Assembly: GCF_026262505.1 (NCBI RefSeq)
Contig: NC_067204.1
Coordinates: 23,467,300 to 23,531,299, forward strand
Direction: 5' to 3'
Origin: Trichomonas vaginalis G3
Taxonomy: Eukaryota > Parabasalia > Trichomonadida > Trichomonadidae
DNA: 64,000 bases
The notes under the pieces were generated by a model. The model was not told where the DNA came from and searched no databases. It saw nothing but the letters and a program-made list of their open reading frames with translations. Each line of letters starts with the position of its first letter. Position 1 is the stretch's first letter. The translations under genes were made by a program, and so were the position numbers. Below, piece by piece: positions 62,801 to 64,000 of this stretch.

Positions 62801-63299
62801 AGAGAATAGGGATGCGTTAAACACGCCATTTGACCGGGCGTACATTTTTTTTGTTCGCCCAAAAATTTCGCCATTTGAGAAATTCAAAAATTAAAAATAA
62901 AATTTTAATCTTGATTTTTTTATTTTCGTGATTTTTTTGAAACTTACATAAGCGATGAAATACTTTTTTAAGTAATCGTTTATTATATATAAATATATCT
63001 TAATAAATTTAATTCCTTAAGGTAGAGCGTGTTCAAATTTAAAATCTCATACAATATTTTCTTAATGGCGTATTTTTCTGAGGTCGCCCAAATAAAGGTG
63101 AATTCAAAATTGAGAACTCCAAGGCGTATGGCGAGTATTCAAAAAGTACGCCACTTACAAAATATTGAATGTGGATTATCAATTTTTTGGCGTGTTCAAT
63201 TTCAAATTTTGATATTTATGTTTATTTTATTCAGTATAGTGCTAAGAATTAAAATATAAAATTCATAGAATTTTTTCTTTGAAAATATTTTACATTTTT
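62801..63299. other. Intergenic, nothing recognised
   Basis: Several CGCC/GGCG-centred short words recur (CACGCCATTT, CGCCCAAA, GGCGTATT), possibly a degenerate small repeat element; no gene supported. Confidence 0.35.
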
Positions 63300-64000
63300 A
63301 TTAGACCACTCCTAGACTAGTCATCAGGTTATCCTCAGATCATCCTCAGACTACTCCTTATCAGATTACTCATCATCCTCAGACTACTCCTTAGACCCCT
63401 CCTCATCAGACTACTCCTCAGATCTTCCTCATAAGACTCCTCCTCAGATCTTCCTCCTGAGACTACTCTTCAGACTACTCCTTAGAGTCCTCCTCATCAG
63501 ACTAGTCCTGAGACTAGTCCTCAGACTACTCCTGAAACTACTCCTCAGATTATCCGCAGACTCCTCCTCAGATTATCCTCAAACTCCTCAGACTACTCCT
63601 CAGTCTAATCCTCAGACTCCTCCTCAGATTATCCTCAAACTCCTCCTCAGATTATCCTCAGACTCCTCCTCAGATTATGCTCAGATTATCCTCAAACTCC
63701 TCAGTCTAATCCTCAGACTCCTCCTCAGATTATGCTCAGATTATCCTCAAACTCCTCAGACTACTCCTCGGTCTAATCCTCAGACTCCTCCTCAGATTAT
63801 CCTCAAACTCCTCCTCGGTCTAATCCTCAGACTCCTCCTCAGATTATCCTCAAACTCCTCCTCAGATTATCCTCAGACTCCTCCTCAGATTATCCTCAAA
63901 CTCCTCCTCAGATTATCATCAAACTCCTCAAACTACTCCTCGGTCTAATCCTCAGACTCCTCCTCAGATTATCCTCAGATTATCACTTTCCATATATATA
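63300..64000. repeat. CTCAGA/TTATCCTC minisatellite, runs to window edge
   Basis: Imperfect units of 12-24 bp such as CTCCTCAGATTATCCTCAGA and variants, becoming more regular to the right. No frame stays open for long. Confidence 0.9.

Noticed and set aside
63029-63259. 76-residue frame near the right edge
   Set aside because: No family resemblance and it overlaps a repeat-like AT-rich region.

Overview
The window looks like nuclear DNA of a trichomonad (parabasalid protist: Trichomonas vaginalis or a close relative). It is AT-rich with no obvious introns. It holds ankyrin-repeat genes, a GP63-like surface-protein fragment with a Pro/Thr stalk, a MULE-type transposase, and two large Polinton/Maverick-type virus-like elements. 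Species is inferred from gene content; no search was run.

Layout. 1-1439: AT-rich, no gene seen. 1440-14175: element A, a partial, broken copy of a Polinton-like element, with a 1.1 kb DNA transposon inserted in its KilA-N gene. 14176-29769: host segment with small fold-back/MITE elements, an ankyrin gene invaded by a minisatellite, an intact Mtr4-like RNA helicase, an ankyrin pseudogene, a frameshifted DEDD 3'-5' exonuclease, a 5'-truncated GP63-like gene, and two tandem arrays built of hairpins. 29770-53474: element B, 23.7 kb and structurally nearly whole. It has about 0.9-1.1 kb inverted terminal repeats, homopolymer tips of 27 A and 27 T, and a 6-bp target duplication TTATGC. 53481-54712: a fold-back element with about 350-bp arms around a hairpin array. 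55104-56773: MULE transposase. 57555-60095: intact long coiled-coil gene. 60938-62800: ankyrin modules on the minus strand separated by 218-bp-period filler. 63300-64000: minisatellite.

Elements A and B share a module: KilA-N regulator, 21-22-bp tandem array, A32-like packaging ATPase, small proteins, penton-like and major capsid-like proteins, and a long coiled-coil virion protein. B adds a DNA adenine methylase, amphipathic small virion proteins, a phage-like fibre gene, a retroviral-type integrase, an HNH nuclease, a tRNA-like sequence and a KilA-N cluster. A carries an SF3/D5-like helicase where B carries an HNH gene. No protein-primed polymerase B was recognised in either. Many element genes have a TTTTTA motif 10-13 nt before the ATG, suggesting a shared element-specific promoter. 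Both elements are treated as fossils; B looks fairly young.

The least explained signals are: tandem arrays whose units are runs of hairpins, with one identical 122-bp unit at two inverted loci 25 kb apart; a 46-bp nested palindrome present 12 times in element B; and ankyrin genes whose modules are separated by an expanding AT-rich filler always entering at the same point of the repeat.
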